NCBI GenBank assembly: GCA_026018925.1
Contig: JAKSZU010000005.1
Coordinates: forward strand, 23,298,779-23,362,778
DNA length: 64,000 nucleotides
Source of the DNA: Tupaia tana
Taxonomy: Eukaryota > Chordata > Mammalia > Scandentia > Tupaiidae
Direction: 5' to 3'
Of the stretch, positions 21,780 to 31,609 are shown one piece after another. Every line of letters begins with the position of its first letter. Position 1 is the stretch's first letter. The translations under genes were made by a program, and so were the position numbers. Under the pieces are notes generated by a model that was given only the letters and a program-made list of their open reading frames with translations, made no database searches and was not told the origin of the DNA.

Positions 21780-22018
21780 AGCCAGCAGACGGCGTATTGG
21801 TTATGTCCTGGACTCTCACATAGCTGATTGCTGTTCGAATCCGTGACCTGGTGGCTTGAAATTCACACTTGGCATGTGTGTGTGTGCATGCCCAAGATAC
21901 CAGGAGGAGAATGGAGAAGAAGGGATTGCAGTTCTCACTTTTCCTCTCACTGTCTCTGTTTCTCTCTCTCTCCAGTGAGTTTATGCACCCTAAGGCAAAA
22001 AGCTCTACCAAAAAAAAA
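21780..22018 (+). mobile_element. SINE type A, adjacent second copy
   Basis: AGCCAGCAGACGGCGTATTG head, CACTTGGCATGTGTGTGTG, end ACCCTAAGGCAAAAAGCTCT. Starts about 10 bp after the previous SINE. Confidence 0.88.
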
Positions 22019-22403
22019 TTATACTAAATGCATATTATAAAACAACTGCACATCTACTTCAAAAAAATTTTGCACCAAAATAAATTCATGCTTTAATTCT
22101 ACTTTTCCATGAACTTTCTGATGTTCCCTCATATATCTTCTTTAAAGAAATGTCTTATCAACTCCTTTGCCCATTTAAAAATTGGATCATTTATATTATT
22201 GCATTGTAAATGTCTTTATATACTCTGGATACAACTATCTCATTAAAGAAATGATTTGCAAAGATTTTTTTCCCATTCTGTAGATTATCTTTTCACTTTC
22301 TTGTTGGCATTATATGCAACTTGTAAGATTTTATTCCTAATGAAATATAGTTTATCTGCTTTTTTCTTCATGTTTTTTAAAAAAATTTCTTTAATGATTT
22401 TTA

Positions 22404-22652
22404 CTTTTTTTTTAGAGATTTTTGCCTTAGAGCACATACACTCACCAGAGACAGAGATGGTGAGAGGGGAAGTGAGAAATCACCCTCTAGGGGGGATGGC
22501 CACACTGGAATCATTTCTCCATTTTCCTCCTGGGATCTTGTGCATGCATAAATATGTGCCCGCTGTGAGTTTCAAACCATGGATCTGTGATTCGAACCAC
22601 GATCAACCATGTGGGAATCCAGTGATGTAACCACTATGCCATCTGCTGTCCC
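22404..22652 (-). mobile_element. SINE type A in L1
   Basis: TTTGCCTTAGAGCACATACA, ATCACCCTCTAGGGGGGATG, head complement CACTATGCCATCTGCTGTCC. Confidence 0.88.
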
Positions 22653-22690
22653 CTTCCTTCGTGCTTTTGGTGTCATATTTAATTATCTCC

Positions 22691-24478
22691 CTTTTTGAGC
22701 AGCTGATCCTGTGCTTTCTTTTCTAGAATTCATTTTAGCAGTTTAGACCAGGAATATGCAAATGACAAACAAACAAACAAAAAGAGTAGTAGGGAAATAC
22801 TTCTTTATTTCTCCATACTTTTTTTCTTTGTGTCTATGTTGTAAAGTTGCTGAATAGGTAAGTCCCTAGTTTTTATGAATTCCTAAGGTTGTTCCTGTAC
22901 CACCCCAAAGCCACATTCACTTTTGCCTGCCAGCTGCCCCATTAGTCAAGGAGCCATCCTCGGACTTGCTGCTAGACAGAAACAAACAATAGCACTAGAA
23001 ATAACAATATGCAATGTGGAAAAGCCTGGTAAACTACAAATCAAAGCAAATGCACTAAAACCTTGTAAGATTTTTTAAAAGGGAAATCAAAATGAATCCA
23101 TTTGGATTCTCAGGAGAGAACTGGAAATGCCTTTAAGACTTTACAGTAACATAGTCTTTTCTTGCCAGGTGCTTGATACTAAAGAAAAACATCTTTCTCC
23201 CCTCCTAGCTTTGCTGCTTTCATAGCGCTTTGTGTCACATAAGGCTGCAAGCTTAAAGATTTCACAGGAAGGAGTTCAAACTGAAATTGGCATAGAAAGA
23301 GGAAATTTCAAATTAAATGCTGTTACTGTCTACAAAATAGAAGCATTAATTGAAAAAAAGAATCTAGGATAGTGTCCCGCTTTCTCACTCTAGGAGACAT
23401 TTCTTGGCTGATCTCAAACTTAAGGTTTTAAAAACTCAACACATATTTTTAAAAAAGAAAAAGCACTTGTTTATTTCAGACACACTTAGTATTCATGGAG
23501 AATTTAAACCTAAATTAAATTTAACGTGTGACTTCAAACCTAATCTTACTTTTCGTTTCTAAAGTGTAGCAGTTAAAAAGGTTACCCCTTTCTCTAACAA
23601 TGAAAGAAAATACCTCTTCTTAAAAAAAAATCATTATTTTTCTGAAAATAGTTTTGCTGTGAAACCATTAAGCATCTTATTAATATTGATTGAGAGATTG
23701 GTGAATGTTCTGTAAAATGGATAGATATCTTTAAACTGAAATGACATTTTAGGCAGCAAAAAAAGGGGATAATGCAAGAATCTCTTAAATATATTGCCCA
23801 AGCTAGAATCAAATAATTTTACTAAGCATACATTGCTGTACTCCAATATGGCAAATATTGGAGTGCAGCCGTTAAAATCCTAGGGAGATCATAACTGAGT
23901 CAGCAGAACGGTTTCCAGTCAGTACTTGACGGCAGCGTCGTGTTGTATTTGGCACCTGTGGATGTTGCCACATTACTGGTTGAAGCGTGAACTGATTGGT
24001 TCAAGACAATTTTTATTGTGGGCTTGATTTTTGCATTTCAAGGTGTCATAGGAGAATAAAGAGATAAGACATGGTCTTTGCCTTGTAAGTGCAAATAATA
24101 AATAACAGAATATATTGCAGTGTTTGCCTCTACTTCTGTGCACCTCATGCACATCCCATTTCCTTGCAACTAGTCTCTCGGCGAAGCTGCTGTACCCAAG
24201 TCTCCATCTTGCCAAATGCAATACGCTCTCAGTTCCTGTCTTGATTTTCAATTCCTTTCAGCATTTGAGAGTGACGGTTCTCCGGTGAGGGCTTCTTTTC
24301 TCTTTCTGTGACACCTCTGTCTTTTGTTTAGTTATCTGTCTCTTTCATGGGCTCTTTTCCTGACAGCTTCTGAAATATTGTTTTCCCAAAACAAAATTCA
24401 TCTCTCTCATATTCCTACTCCATATTTAATCCCTATGTGCATTCCATCTAGTTTTATGGCCTTAACCGTTTCATACAT
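22691..24478. other. Unique intronic sequence, 1.8 kb without SINEs
   Basis: No exon or repeat family recognised. Contains the hairpin at 23835-23869. It is among the longest repeat-poor stretches in the window. Confidence 0.55.
23835..23869. repeat. Short near-perfect inverted repeat (hairpin)
   Basis: 15-nt arms GCTGTACTCCAATAT and ATATTGGAGTGCAGC flank a 5-nt GGCAA loop; the single mismatch would be a G-U pair in RNA. Confidence 0.9.
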
Positions 24479-24525
24479 TAGGGGTTCTCAACACTAGCTT
24501 TACATAGAATCATCTGGATATATAT
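24479..24525 (+). mobile_element. MER5-like hAT element, left part
   Basis: AGGGGTTCTCAACACTAGCT and CATAGAATCATCTGG match the left end of MER5 (Charlie group). The rest of the element appears at 26107-26206, after nested insertions. Confidence 0.65.
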
Positions 24526-24532
24526 ATATTTA

Positions 24533-24789
24533 GGACCAGCAGATGGCATAATGGTTACATTGCTGGACTCCCATGTAGTCATCCATGGTCCAAGTCCTGG
24601 ATCCAGCAGCTTAAACTCATGCTGGGCGCATGTGCATGTGTGCCCAAAATTCTGAGAGGAGAACAGAGGAGAAGGGATTGAGGCATGCCATCCCCCCAGG
24701 GGATGATTTCTCACTTTCTGTCTTTCTGTCTCTCCAGTGAGCGCATGCATCCTAGAGCAAAAATCTTTCCTAAAATTAAAAAAAAAAAG
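24533..24789 (+). mobile_element. SINE type A
   Basis: GGACCAGCAGATGGCATAAT head, GTTACATTGCTGGACTCCCA, end CATCCTAGAGCAAAAATCTT, then an A-rich tail. Confidence 0.92.
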
Positions 24790-24794
24790 AAAAG

Positions 24795-25765
24795 ATTTCT
24801 TTCAAAAAACTAAACATACAAGTATCATATGGCCAAGCAATTCCACTCCTAGGTGTACACCCAAAAGAATAAAGAATAGGTAGTCGAATAAATACTTGTA
24901 TGTGTGTGATATAGCAGCACTGAACACAGTAGCCAAATGGAAACAACCCAAATACCCATCAGTTTGTGACTGGGTGAACAACTGTGGTCTAGTCACACAG
25001 GGAAGTATCATCCAGGTATGGAAAGAAACAGTGATATATGCTGCAATATAGATGAACCTTGAAAGAATTCAGTCACAAAAGACCACATATTATAGGTTAA
25101 GCATCTCTACTCCAAAATGCTCCAAAATTCAAAATGTGTTGAGTGCCCATATGATATCCCAAGTGGATTCCACCCCTGACTTCATGTGACAGATTGCAGT
25201 CAAACTCCTACAACCCAAAAATATTATGTAAAATTATCTTCAGGCTACGTATGTAAGATATATATAAAACAATGAATTTCACATTGAGACTTGGGTCCTA
25301 TCCCAAGATATCTCATTATATATATACAAACATTTCGGATAAGAATACTTAACCTGCTTATTATTCCAATCTTATAAAATATTCAGAATAGGCAAATCCA
25401 TAGAGCCAGAAAGCAGATTAATGTTTGCCAGGAGAAGAGGGGAGGAAGAATGGGAAGTCATTATTTAATTGATATAGGATTTCCTTTTTATAAAAAATTT
25501 TTAGAACTTTTACTTTTTTATATTTAGATTAATTTCACATTTTACCTAAAGTCCCTATCATGATTTATACAATATATATTTTTTCTTTTTCTACAGAGAA
25601 CTTTACATTTTTTTGTCTGTACAAGATTTCCTTTTGAGGATGATAAAATGTTTCAGAACTGGATTTTACTCATGTTTGCTCAACACTGTGATTGTACTAA
25701 GTGCCACTGAATTTTTACACTTTTACATAGTTAATTTTGTGTTATGTAAATTTTCCCCCAATAAA
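24795..25765 (+). mobile_element. L1M 3' end, interrupted by a Tigger-like element
   Basis: Sense L1: GCCAAGCAATTCCACTCCTA, TGGAAACAACCCAAATACCC, ATGAACCTTGAAAGAATTCA; after 25357, GATTAATGTTTGCCAGGAGA, AAGTGCCACTGAATTTTTAC and a final TTTTCCCCCAATAAAAATAT. Non-coding by decay. Confidence 0.85.
25093..25356. mobile_element. Palindromic Tigger-like DNA transposon in L1
   Basis: Ends are inverted: TAGGTTAAGCATCTCTACTC on the left and CGGATAAGAATACTTAACCT on the right. Interior GAATTTCACATTGAGACTTG and CCTATCCCAAGATATCTC fit the old eutherian 'TTGAGTATCCCTTATCC' transposon group. L1 text is interrupted exactly here. Confidence 0.75.
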
Positions 25766-25843
25766 AATATTAACACATGGATAAAATAATTCATCATTCA
25801 TTTAAGTGAAACAGTTGTTGAATAAAAAAGTGAAGTGGGCCTG

Positions 25844-26033
25844 GCCTCCGTGGTATAGTTGGTAGTATGCCACACTTCAGTGTTGGACATGTGTGTGTGT
25901 GACCAAGACCCTGACAAGCTGGTCCTAGCTGGAGGGGATCAAAGTGTGACAAGGCCTTACTGAGAGTGTCTCTCTCTCTCTTTCCCTCCTGCATGTGTGT
26001 GTGATCTCTATCATGAATAAAATAAATAACCTT
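25844..26033 (+). mobile_element. SINE type D
   Basis: Type D head: GGCCTGGCCTCCGTGGTATA then GTTGGTAGTATGCC, with CAGTGTTGGA after it. Flanked by AAAAAAGTGAAGTG / AAAAAAGTGAACTG. Tail ATGAATAAAATAAATAACC. Confidence 0.85.
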
Positions 26034-26106
26034 AAAAAAGTGAACTGTCTGAATGACGGTTTCATTTATATGAATGGAATGTTTGTTAAAAGAAAATAAA
26101 CAAAAA

Positions 26107-26206
26107 GATTTTGATTCACAGGCCCTCCCCTAGAGCCCTTAAATTAGAGTCCTAGGAATTTTACAGACTCTCTGGTTGAATCTCATGGGCAGTCAGGATT
26201 GAGAAT
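26107..26206 (+). mobile_element. MER5-like hAT element, right part
   Basis: GGCCCTCCCCTAGAGCCCTT and the terminal AGTCAGGATTGAGAATGATG correspond to the MER5 right half. It complements the left part at 24479. Confidence 0.65.
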
Positions 26207-26556
26207 GATGACTTCCCCAACCTCTTTGTCCAGCATGGGCCCTCTGCTGACCTCCAGGCCTGTAGATCATCTGTCTAGGTCTTTTTCACACTTGCATTCT
26301 TTGGGCGCCTTAAATTCAAAATGCATAAGTAAAATTAGTCACAATCTCCTCAGCGCATCTTTCCATTCCTTGAACTCATTGCTCTCCTTAGCTGACTGTC
26401 TCAGTTGATGGTACCACACTCCTCTCAGTTGCCAGAACCTTCTGATAGCATCAGTTGGCATGATTTTATATAAAAGGAACCTTTAGGGCAACTAATCCAT
26501 ATAAATCATATAAGGAAATGATTAAATTGAGGTCTCTTAATTTGTTGATCCCTGGG
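26207..26556. other. Unique intronic sequence
   Basis: Nothing recognised. Confidence 0.5.
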
Positions 26557-26768
26557 GTTGGGGGCTGAGTAGTGGTGCACCAGTGCTGTGGCTGAGCTCA
26601 CATAACACAGGTCCTGGGTTCATGTCCCAGAGCCTCCCTGAGCATGCTGGGGGCACACATGCATGCCCGTGATCTGGGCCAGCTGAGAATGGGGATGGAT
26701 TGTGGTGCATTGGGAGATCTTTTTGTCTCTCCCTCTGTTTCTCATGGAAGAAATAATACTTTTTAAAA
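26557..26768 (+). mobile_element. SINE type C
   Basis: GTTGGGGGCTGAGTAGTGGT head, CTCCCTGAGCATGCTGGGGG, tail CTCATGGAAGAAATAATACT. TTGTTGATCC before it (26542) recurs at 27020 beyond the following SINE, so the pair shares one target-site duplication. Confidence 0.88.
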
Positions 26769-26769
26769 A

Positions 26770-27019
26770 ATAATTTGTATAGGGTGCATGCACTTGTGGA
26801 GAGAGACGGGATGGGAGGTGGGAGTGAGAAAGCATCCCCTGGGAACATGGTCTTTCTCTTTCACTCTCCTCTCAGGATTTTGGGCATATGTACACATGTA
26901 CCCAGACTGTTTCTCAAGCTGCTGGGTCTAGGATTCAAACCACACAGTTGACCTTGTAGGATCCAGCCACCTTAGCTGTCATGCCACAGCTGGCCCAATA
27001 AATAAACATAATAAAAAAA
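26770..27019 (-). mobile_element. SINE type A in the preceding SINE's tail
   Basis: TTTGTATAGGGTGCATGCAC, GGATTTTGGGCATATGTACA, head complement CATGCCACAGCTGGCCC, followed by the resumed A-rich tail. Confidence 0.85.
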
Positions 27020-27029
27020 TTGTTGATCC

Positions 27030-28084
27030 TTGCTAAGTATTTTCTTTGTTTTTATAAATGAAGAAATAAAGGCTTAGAAAAATTACATTGTTTTTTTTGC
27101 TGCTTTCAGCTAGTCACAGGCAAGTTAGCAATTTATCCTAACTCTGAACAATATGGCCTATGCCCGTGAATCACACAGTGACCGTAGCACTTGTTTAGTC
27201 ACACATGTTGATTACTGTTAATACTCGTAACTGCATACTAAAGGTTTTGCTAGTGATCTATTTTGCAAACTGTAGGATATGTTTACACCTCTTCAGCATA
27301 AAGTCCTGTAGAATTTGTCTTTCTCCAAAGAGGCAAGACATGTAGAAAATGTGTAAACCATTTTCAATATGTTCAAGAAAGAGTTCTCTGTTCTCCCTTC
27401 CACCTTTCCCATTTTTTCTTTTCCTTTGAAGCTCTTTTATTTTTGTCAAAATAGAGATAGATTTTGTAGTACAGACTACCCGTGGGGAGAATTTTGACCC
27501 CTTGAGAACATTCAGAAATCTTAGAAGCGACTGTGTCTCATCAGGAAAAGAGTCATGAAAGAATCATTAGCGTCCCATGTGAGGAGGTGGGTGATGGCCC
27601 CACTGCATTTCCCTGAAAATGCAGGTGACACTGCTCCCCCCTGCCCCTGGTGCTGCCTCATTAGTGGACATGATTTACTGCTTCATGTCTCTGGGCAGGA
27701 GATGGAGTGGAAGGAAAACACCACAGCAGGGATTTCCCCTGGATGTGCAAATTAAGGGTTTCAGAAGGCATCATTTATTTTCTTGGGTGTGTTTAGACTT
27801 CTGTCTGTCAGGAGAGACTCAAAGATAAACATGCATAAACCTACTGTGATACCATCAGAATTGAAGAGAGATGAGAGAAATAGGCAGAGTGGGCACACTG
27901 GGAGATTTTTAAACATTTTGGGTTTATTTTTCTAACTCTAAGAGTGATTGATATTTCTTGGGAAAACATTAGAAAATACTGATAAATGAGAAAGAAAGAA
28001 AAGAATATTCACAGTTTCGCTAACTAGAGACTATCATGGCTAACAAGTGGTGCTTAAATCTAGACCTCTATGAAAATAATTTTT
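27030..28084. other. Unique intronic sequence
   Basis: 27045-27100 (ATAAATGAAGAAATAAAGGC) may be a decayed antisense MIR. A GC-richer block lies at 27570-27760. No exon recognised. Confidence 0.5.
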
Positions 28085-28510
28085 AAAATTTCATTGACAT
28101 GTTTTAATTGTATATATTTATGGGATTACAAAGTGGTATTTTTAGTACACGAAAACAATCTGTAGTGAGAAAATCAGGGTAATTCGTTTACCTAACATCT
28201 CAACTATTATCATTACTTTGTGCTTGGAAACTTCAAAATCCTCTTTTTTAGGTATGCTGAGATATGCAGTAAATTGTCATTAACTATATTCACTTTATTA
28301 TGTTTATAACACTAAACCTTGTTCCTATTATCAATATGGAATTTTGTTTTCATTAATCAGTATCCCTTCATACCCATCCCCGCCTTACTCTCCTGCCCAA
28401 CCTCTAGTAGTCAGCCCTCATCTTCCTACTTCTATGAGGTCATTTTATTTAATGCAAGTACTTTATTGGTACAGGGATCATATTGTTCAAAGTTTGTGAT
28501 GTGAAAGGTT
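28085..28510 (-). mobile_element. L1 3' UTR fragment (L1MA-like)
   Basis: Antisense landmarks TTGTATATATTTATGGGATT, AATCAGGGTAATTCGTTTAC, ATCTCAACTATTATCATTAC, GTAAATTGTCATTAACTATA. Same region of L1 as 4700-5300. Confidence 0.8.
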
Positions 28511-28640
28511 ATAAACTGTTTCTATGTCAAATAGTAGGATAAAGTATGTTTTCCATAAAGTTTAATAGTGTTCTTTATATAAAAGCACAGTAATTAGTTT
28601 ACTCCTAGTTGACGGATAGTCAGGCTAAGGATGTTTATAT

Positions 28641-28716
28641 TATTGGATTATTGGAAAAGTCATACTGTATTTTTTGATCCACACAAATGTATCATGACTT
28701 TTCTGATGACCCAATA
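28641..28716. mobile_element. 76-bp mariner-type MITE, copy a
   Basis: TATTGGATTATTGGAAAAGT at the left and ACTTTTCTGATGACCCAATA at the right are inverted repeats of a mariner (irritans-like) terminal pattern. Related to 34450-34532. Confidence 0.75.
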
Positions 28717-28745
28717 TTTTAAATAGCACTACAAATAAGATTTTC

Positions 28746-29016
28746 TTTTCTTTTTCTTTTTTATTTCTTTAGAGAGATTTTTAGTATAGAGTGTATGAGC
28801 TCACCAAAGAGACAGAGATAGAGAGACAGCGATAACTCAGCCCCTATGGGGAGAGAGCTATGCCACAATTCCCTCTCCTCCATTCTCCTTTTGGGATTTT
28901 GGGCACACACACACACATGTACCCAGCTTGAGTTTCAAGCCTCCAGGTCCAGGATTTGAACCGCAGTTGACCATGTGGGAGTCCATTAGTGTAACCACTA
29001 TGCTATCTGCTGGTCC
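28746..29016 (-). mobile_element. SINE type A
   Basis: Target-site duplication AAGATTTTC at 28737 and 29017. TTTAGTATAGAGTGTATGAG, CAGTTGACCATGTGGGAGTC, head CTATGCTATCTGCTGGTCC. Confidence 0.9.
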
Positions 29017-29284
29017 AAGATTTTCGTAGCTAAATCTTTGAAAAGACACTGGCTGATTTCTATAGAATAATAATGGATGCAAGGGTAAACAACCTAGGAA
29101 TTTGCAAAAAAAGGTTTGCAGTCTTTGCCTGAGAGAATGAAGTTTTTTGACAAAAAGTAAGAGAGAGAGAAGCAGTATATTAGCCCCTCTTGAGACCAAT
29201 GTGTTTTCCTCTATGAGCACAGGCTGGACTCTGAGTTTCAATTTTTTAAAATTATTTATTCAATTTCATTTATCATTGTTATAG

Positions 29285-29454
29285 TTTTTTTAATTTGCTA
29301 CAGAGCACCATGCTCACCAGAGAGAGACAGAGAGTGAGAACAGGAGTAAGAGAGAGTGGGAAAGTGAAAAAGCAAGCTGCCAGTTGGGGGACTAGAACCG
29401 TGGTCAGCCATGTGGGAGTTCAGCATCTTAACTACCACACCACCTGCTGGTCCC
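29285..29454 (-). mobile_element. SINE type B
   Basis: AATTTGCTACAGAGCACCAT, AAAGCAAGCTGCCAGTTGGG, head complement CACACCACCTGCTGGTCCC. Confidence 0.9.
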
Positions 29455-29457
29455 TCA

Positions 29458-29525
<68 letters not shown>

Positions 29526-29526
29526 T
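29458..29526. repeat. Palindromic (CA)n-(GT)n-(TA)n microsatellite
   Basis: About 13 CA units run directly into about 15 GT units at CACACGTGTG, then TATATA. The two halves are reverse complements. Confidence 0.95.
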
Positions 29527-29529
29527 TAG

Positions 29530-30329
29530 ACCCTAGCTAAGAAAGGGGAACAGTTGAGAGATTATTTTGTGACAGGATACACACAGAGAGAGACTGCTCT
29601 TCTGTGTATTTAACACACTGATGTGTCATTCCAATAGCTGACTCAGTCTTCTCATTTTCTGGGCTTCCTTAAGTTCGTCACACTTCACCAGCATCCAGAA
29701 CTCAAACATCTCTGTTAACTGCAGACTCCTGAGTGTAGTACAGACCTGCCTCTTCTAATTCAGTCCCTCCCCAAGCTGAGCTTTTTTAAATTAATGAGGC
29801 ATGATGGCTAATAGCAAATCATAACGTTAGGTATTTTGTGTGTGGTATCTTTCAGCCAGTGAACTACGCACAGCATTATGTCAAAACAGAGTTCAGTCAT
29901 AGTAATTAGAATTGGTACCACCAATTGTGTTTGGGTTGGCCTCCATATTGGTAGGGATCCAATCATACACTTGGAAAAATAAAACTTTTCTTTAGTTTCT
30001 TTCATGATATAATTTTTCAGCATCATGCATGTGTAGTTATAAGCCAGCTTCCCACTCTGACATTTTATTCCAGAGAGCATTATTAACTTGTCAAGATTGT
30101 AAGCCTATCATTTGGTTGTTTGTACTGAGGCTTAGCATGTATTTCCCTATTTGTTGATTAAATTCAATTAAGAATTTGTTTTTAGGGTTTTTTTCCCCCC
30201 TTCTCTAAAATACATGGTATTATTTGAATAATTATGACAATTTTATTTAGTCTAATTTGCTCTATTATTACAGTGTTAAGGATGAGTATACCCAGATATG
30301 ATGGTTCTTCTGCATCATTTTGAATAAAA
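29530..30329. other. Unique intronic sequence
   Basis: No repeat or exon recognised. Confidence 0.5.
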
Positions 30330-30575
30330 ACTTTTTTTATATTGTATGAGCTGGCCAGAGAGAGAGGGAGAGAGAGAGTAAGAGAGAGAAAGAGAGACAG
30401 AGACAGAGAGAAAGTATTCCCTCAAAGGGTCATAGTCATGCCACAATTGTTTTTCCTTAATTTATTGATCCTGTCAGGATTTTGGGCACACACACATGCC
30501 CAAGTGTGTTTTTTCAAGCCACTGGGGCTGGGTCTGGACCTGGGTTCAGCTTATGGGACTGGCACAGTAACAATT
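30330..30575 (-). mobile_element. SINE type A, diverged
   Basis: TATTGTATGAGCTGGCCAGA, long GA block, GGATTTTGGGCACACACACA, degenerate head near TATGGGACTGGCACAG. Confidence 0.75.
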
Positions 30576-30599
30576 TCTTTTTTTTTCTTTTAAAGAATT

Positions 30600-30755
30600 A
30601 TTTTAACCAATTGTATTTATTTATTTTTTTTTCCATTTTGATCAGACAGAGACAAAGAGAGAGGGAAGATGAGAAAGCAATCCACCAGGTTTTGAACCAT
30701 GGTCAGACATGTGGGAGTCCAGGGCCTTCAACCTCCATGCCACCTGCTGCCCCCC
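30600..30755 (-). mobile_element. SINE type B
   Basis: CCATTTTGATCAGACAGAGA, AAAGCAATCCACCAGG, head complement ATGCCACCTGCTGCCCCCC. Confidence 0.85.
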
Positions 30756-31322
30756 AGAAACAATATCTAAAAGCTCAAAGTTTAAAATGTTTTCCCATCC
30801 TAGATTTTACCACCATGTCTCTAGAATAACAATTAGACTGATGCAAATTTTTTAGTATCAATATATAAAAACTGCTCATTTGAAACACTGTAGAGATCAG
30901 AAAATGTGGAAATTGGAGTACAAATCCAAAACAAGAAAAGGAATCATTTCTAATTAATTAGTTCTAACTTTAAAAAAGTCTATTTTATTAAACTTTTTAA
31001 AATCAAGTCTGATTTTGATGTTAACGTGCTTATAAATGAAGGACTATTTTCATTTTAAGTAATCATTGCTGGAAATAATTTGTATCAGTCACTCTACAAG
31101 ATCAATTTTGACTATTAGAATTTATGATACTTAGATTCTCCTAAAACTGAAGGTTATATATTATCACTATTTATATATAACTCTGGCAAGAAAAAGAAAA
31201 AAATAAATAACCTGTCAATTTCATCCTAAACTGAGAGTATTATTTGGTTGGTGGGGAAAAAGATGTAATACATGTATGAAAATGTGGACACATATTTAGT
31301 ATAAAATTGAGAACACAGGAAA

Positions 31323-31325
<3 letters not shown>
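30756..31325. other. Unique AT-rich intronic sequence
   Basis: No repeat or exon recognised. Confidence 0.5.
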
Positions 31326-31368
<43 letters not shown>

Positions 31369-31609
31369 ATAGGATGTGTGTGTGTGCTCGCCAGAGAAAG
31401 AGAGAGAGAGAAAGTGAAAAATCACACACTCCCCTCCCAGAGAGGATGGCCACATCACAGTCTCTCCTCCTGCAGTCTCCTCTCAGGATTTTGGGCACGT
31501 ATGTACAGTCACCTGGCATGATTTTCAAGCTTCTGGGTCTGGGACTCAAACCACAGAGTTGGCCATGTGAGATCCAGAGTCTTAACTTCCATACCACCCG
31601 CTGGCCCAG
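31326..31609 (-). mobile_element. SINE type A with a 40-nt poly-T
   Basis: The T run (31326-31365) leads into TTGCTATAGGATGTGTGTGT. Body AGGATTTTGGGCACGTATGT; head complement ATACCACCCGCTGGCCC. Confidence 0.9.

Larger units (their letters stand above)
21466..22135 (-). mobile_element. Inverted-repeat MITE, copy 2, split by two SINEs
   Basis: Left arm TTTTCAAAAAGCTTATGG at 21470 and right arm ACTTTTCCATGAACTTTCTG at 22101, with interior GCACCAAAATAAATTCATGC (complement of copy 1). Two type A SINEs lie between. Confidence 0.7.
20160..22690 (-). mobile_element. L1M 3' end carrying nested insertions
   Basis: Antisense L1 landmarks continue across the younger insertions: AGCTTTACTGTAATATAATT (20160), TTCATCACCCCCAGAAGAAA, TCTATCCATTTATCAGCTGA, TTGGGTATATACCTCGAAGT, TTTTCATGTGCTTATTGGCC (21435), CTCCTTTGCCCATTTAAAAA (22160), and TCGTGCTTTTGGTGTCATAT (22660). 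It is interrupted by SINEs at 20222, 21069 and 22404 and by the MITE/SINE complex at 21466-22135. Confidence 0.85.
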
